A DNA stretch of 22,647 nt from Oscillospiraceae bacterium (lineage in GTDB: Bacteria; Bacillota; Clostridia; Oscillospirales; Oscillospiraceae): assembly GCA_016293265.1 (NCBI GenBank), contig JAEDEN010000027.1, positions 1 through 22,647 on the forward strand, in the 5' to 3' direction. Shown here piece after piece: positions 22,511-22,647 of this stretch; the stretch's first letter is position 1; each line of letters starts with the position of its first letter. The notes beneath the pieces were generated by a model, which saw only the letters and a list, made by a program, of their open reading frames with translations, had not been told where the DNA came from and did not search any database. The position numbers were made by a program, and so were the translations under genes.

Positions 22511-22647
22511 TGGCGGAGAGAGCAGAGGTAAAGGACGATGTCATACCAGTGAGGAATTGTTTCGCACGGTTGCGCACGTTATGCATGGATAATAGAAAAA
22601 GCCACATGAAACCGTCTTAACAAATGATGATTCAAAATGAGATGCCA
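22511..22647. other. AT-richer right edge, no gene identified
   Basis: About 137 bp with clearly more A and T than the rest of the window. It has no reading frame longer than 36 codons fully inside it, no hairpin with a T-run and no recognisable motif. A 36-codon TTG-started frame (22510-22620) overlaps the terminator and has no ribosome site. The stretch may border the next gene or an inserted element outside the window. Confidence 0.4.

Noticed and set aside
22510..22620. 36-codon TTG-start frame at the right edge
   Set aside because: It overlaps the terminator, lacks a ribosome site and has no recognised family.

Overview
The window is GC-rich, densely packed Firmicutes-type DNA. A T-box leader, consensus sigma-A promoters with 17-bp spacers, a Bacillus-type LexA box and strong GGAGG ribosome sites point to a high-GC clostridial gut lineage such as Oscillospiraceae (Flavonifractor/Lawsonibacter-like). 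That placement is inference from style only; no marker gene is present.

Left edge (1-1950, minus strand): a LacI-family regulator with a near-consensus promoter and several LacI-type operator palindromes, followed by the start of an extracellular solute-binding lipoprotein that runs off the window. This looks like the head of a sugar-uptake operon.

Centre (1950-16143, minus strand): one compact phage-derived structural cassette of about 14 kb. In transcription order it has a 33-aa ORF, a leader with an intrinsic terminator, small and large terminase, scaffold, major capsid protein, a small membrane protein, portal, connector, a 688-aa tail-hub-like protein, a tail fibre, two further tail-surface proteins, an XhlA-like protein, a two-TM holin, an M15 endolysin and a 445-aa helical protein. 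Most genes overlap by 1-4 bp or abut. There is no tape measure, tail tube or sheath, so a short-tailed (podovirus-like) particle is expected. There is no integrase, lysogeny repressor or replication gene, and chromosomal-type genes flank it on both sides. A perfect match to the Bacillus LexA/DinR box lies just downstream of the only promoter I could find for it. The best reading is a DNA-damage-inducible, possibly domesticated particle (gene-transfer-agent-like or PBSX-like), with an eroded prophage as the main alternative.

Right flank (16144-22647): a small protein-kinase-like gene with a perfect consensus promoter, read divergently from the cassette; a tryptophan-specific T-box controlling a stand-alone TrpB2-type tryptophan synthase beta chain; a convergent pair of genes separated by a strong terminator; a DEAD-box RNA helicase followed directly by an orphan OppA-like solute-binding lipoprotein; and a divergent YgjP-type metallopeptidase that may be leaderless. 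The last 140 bp are AT-richer and hold no recognisable gene.
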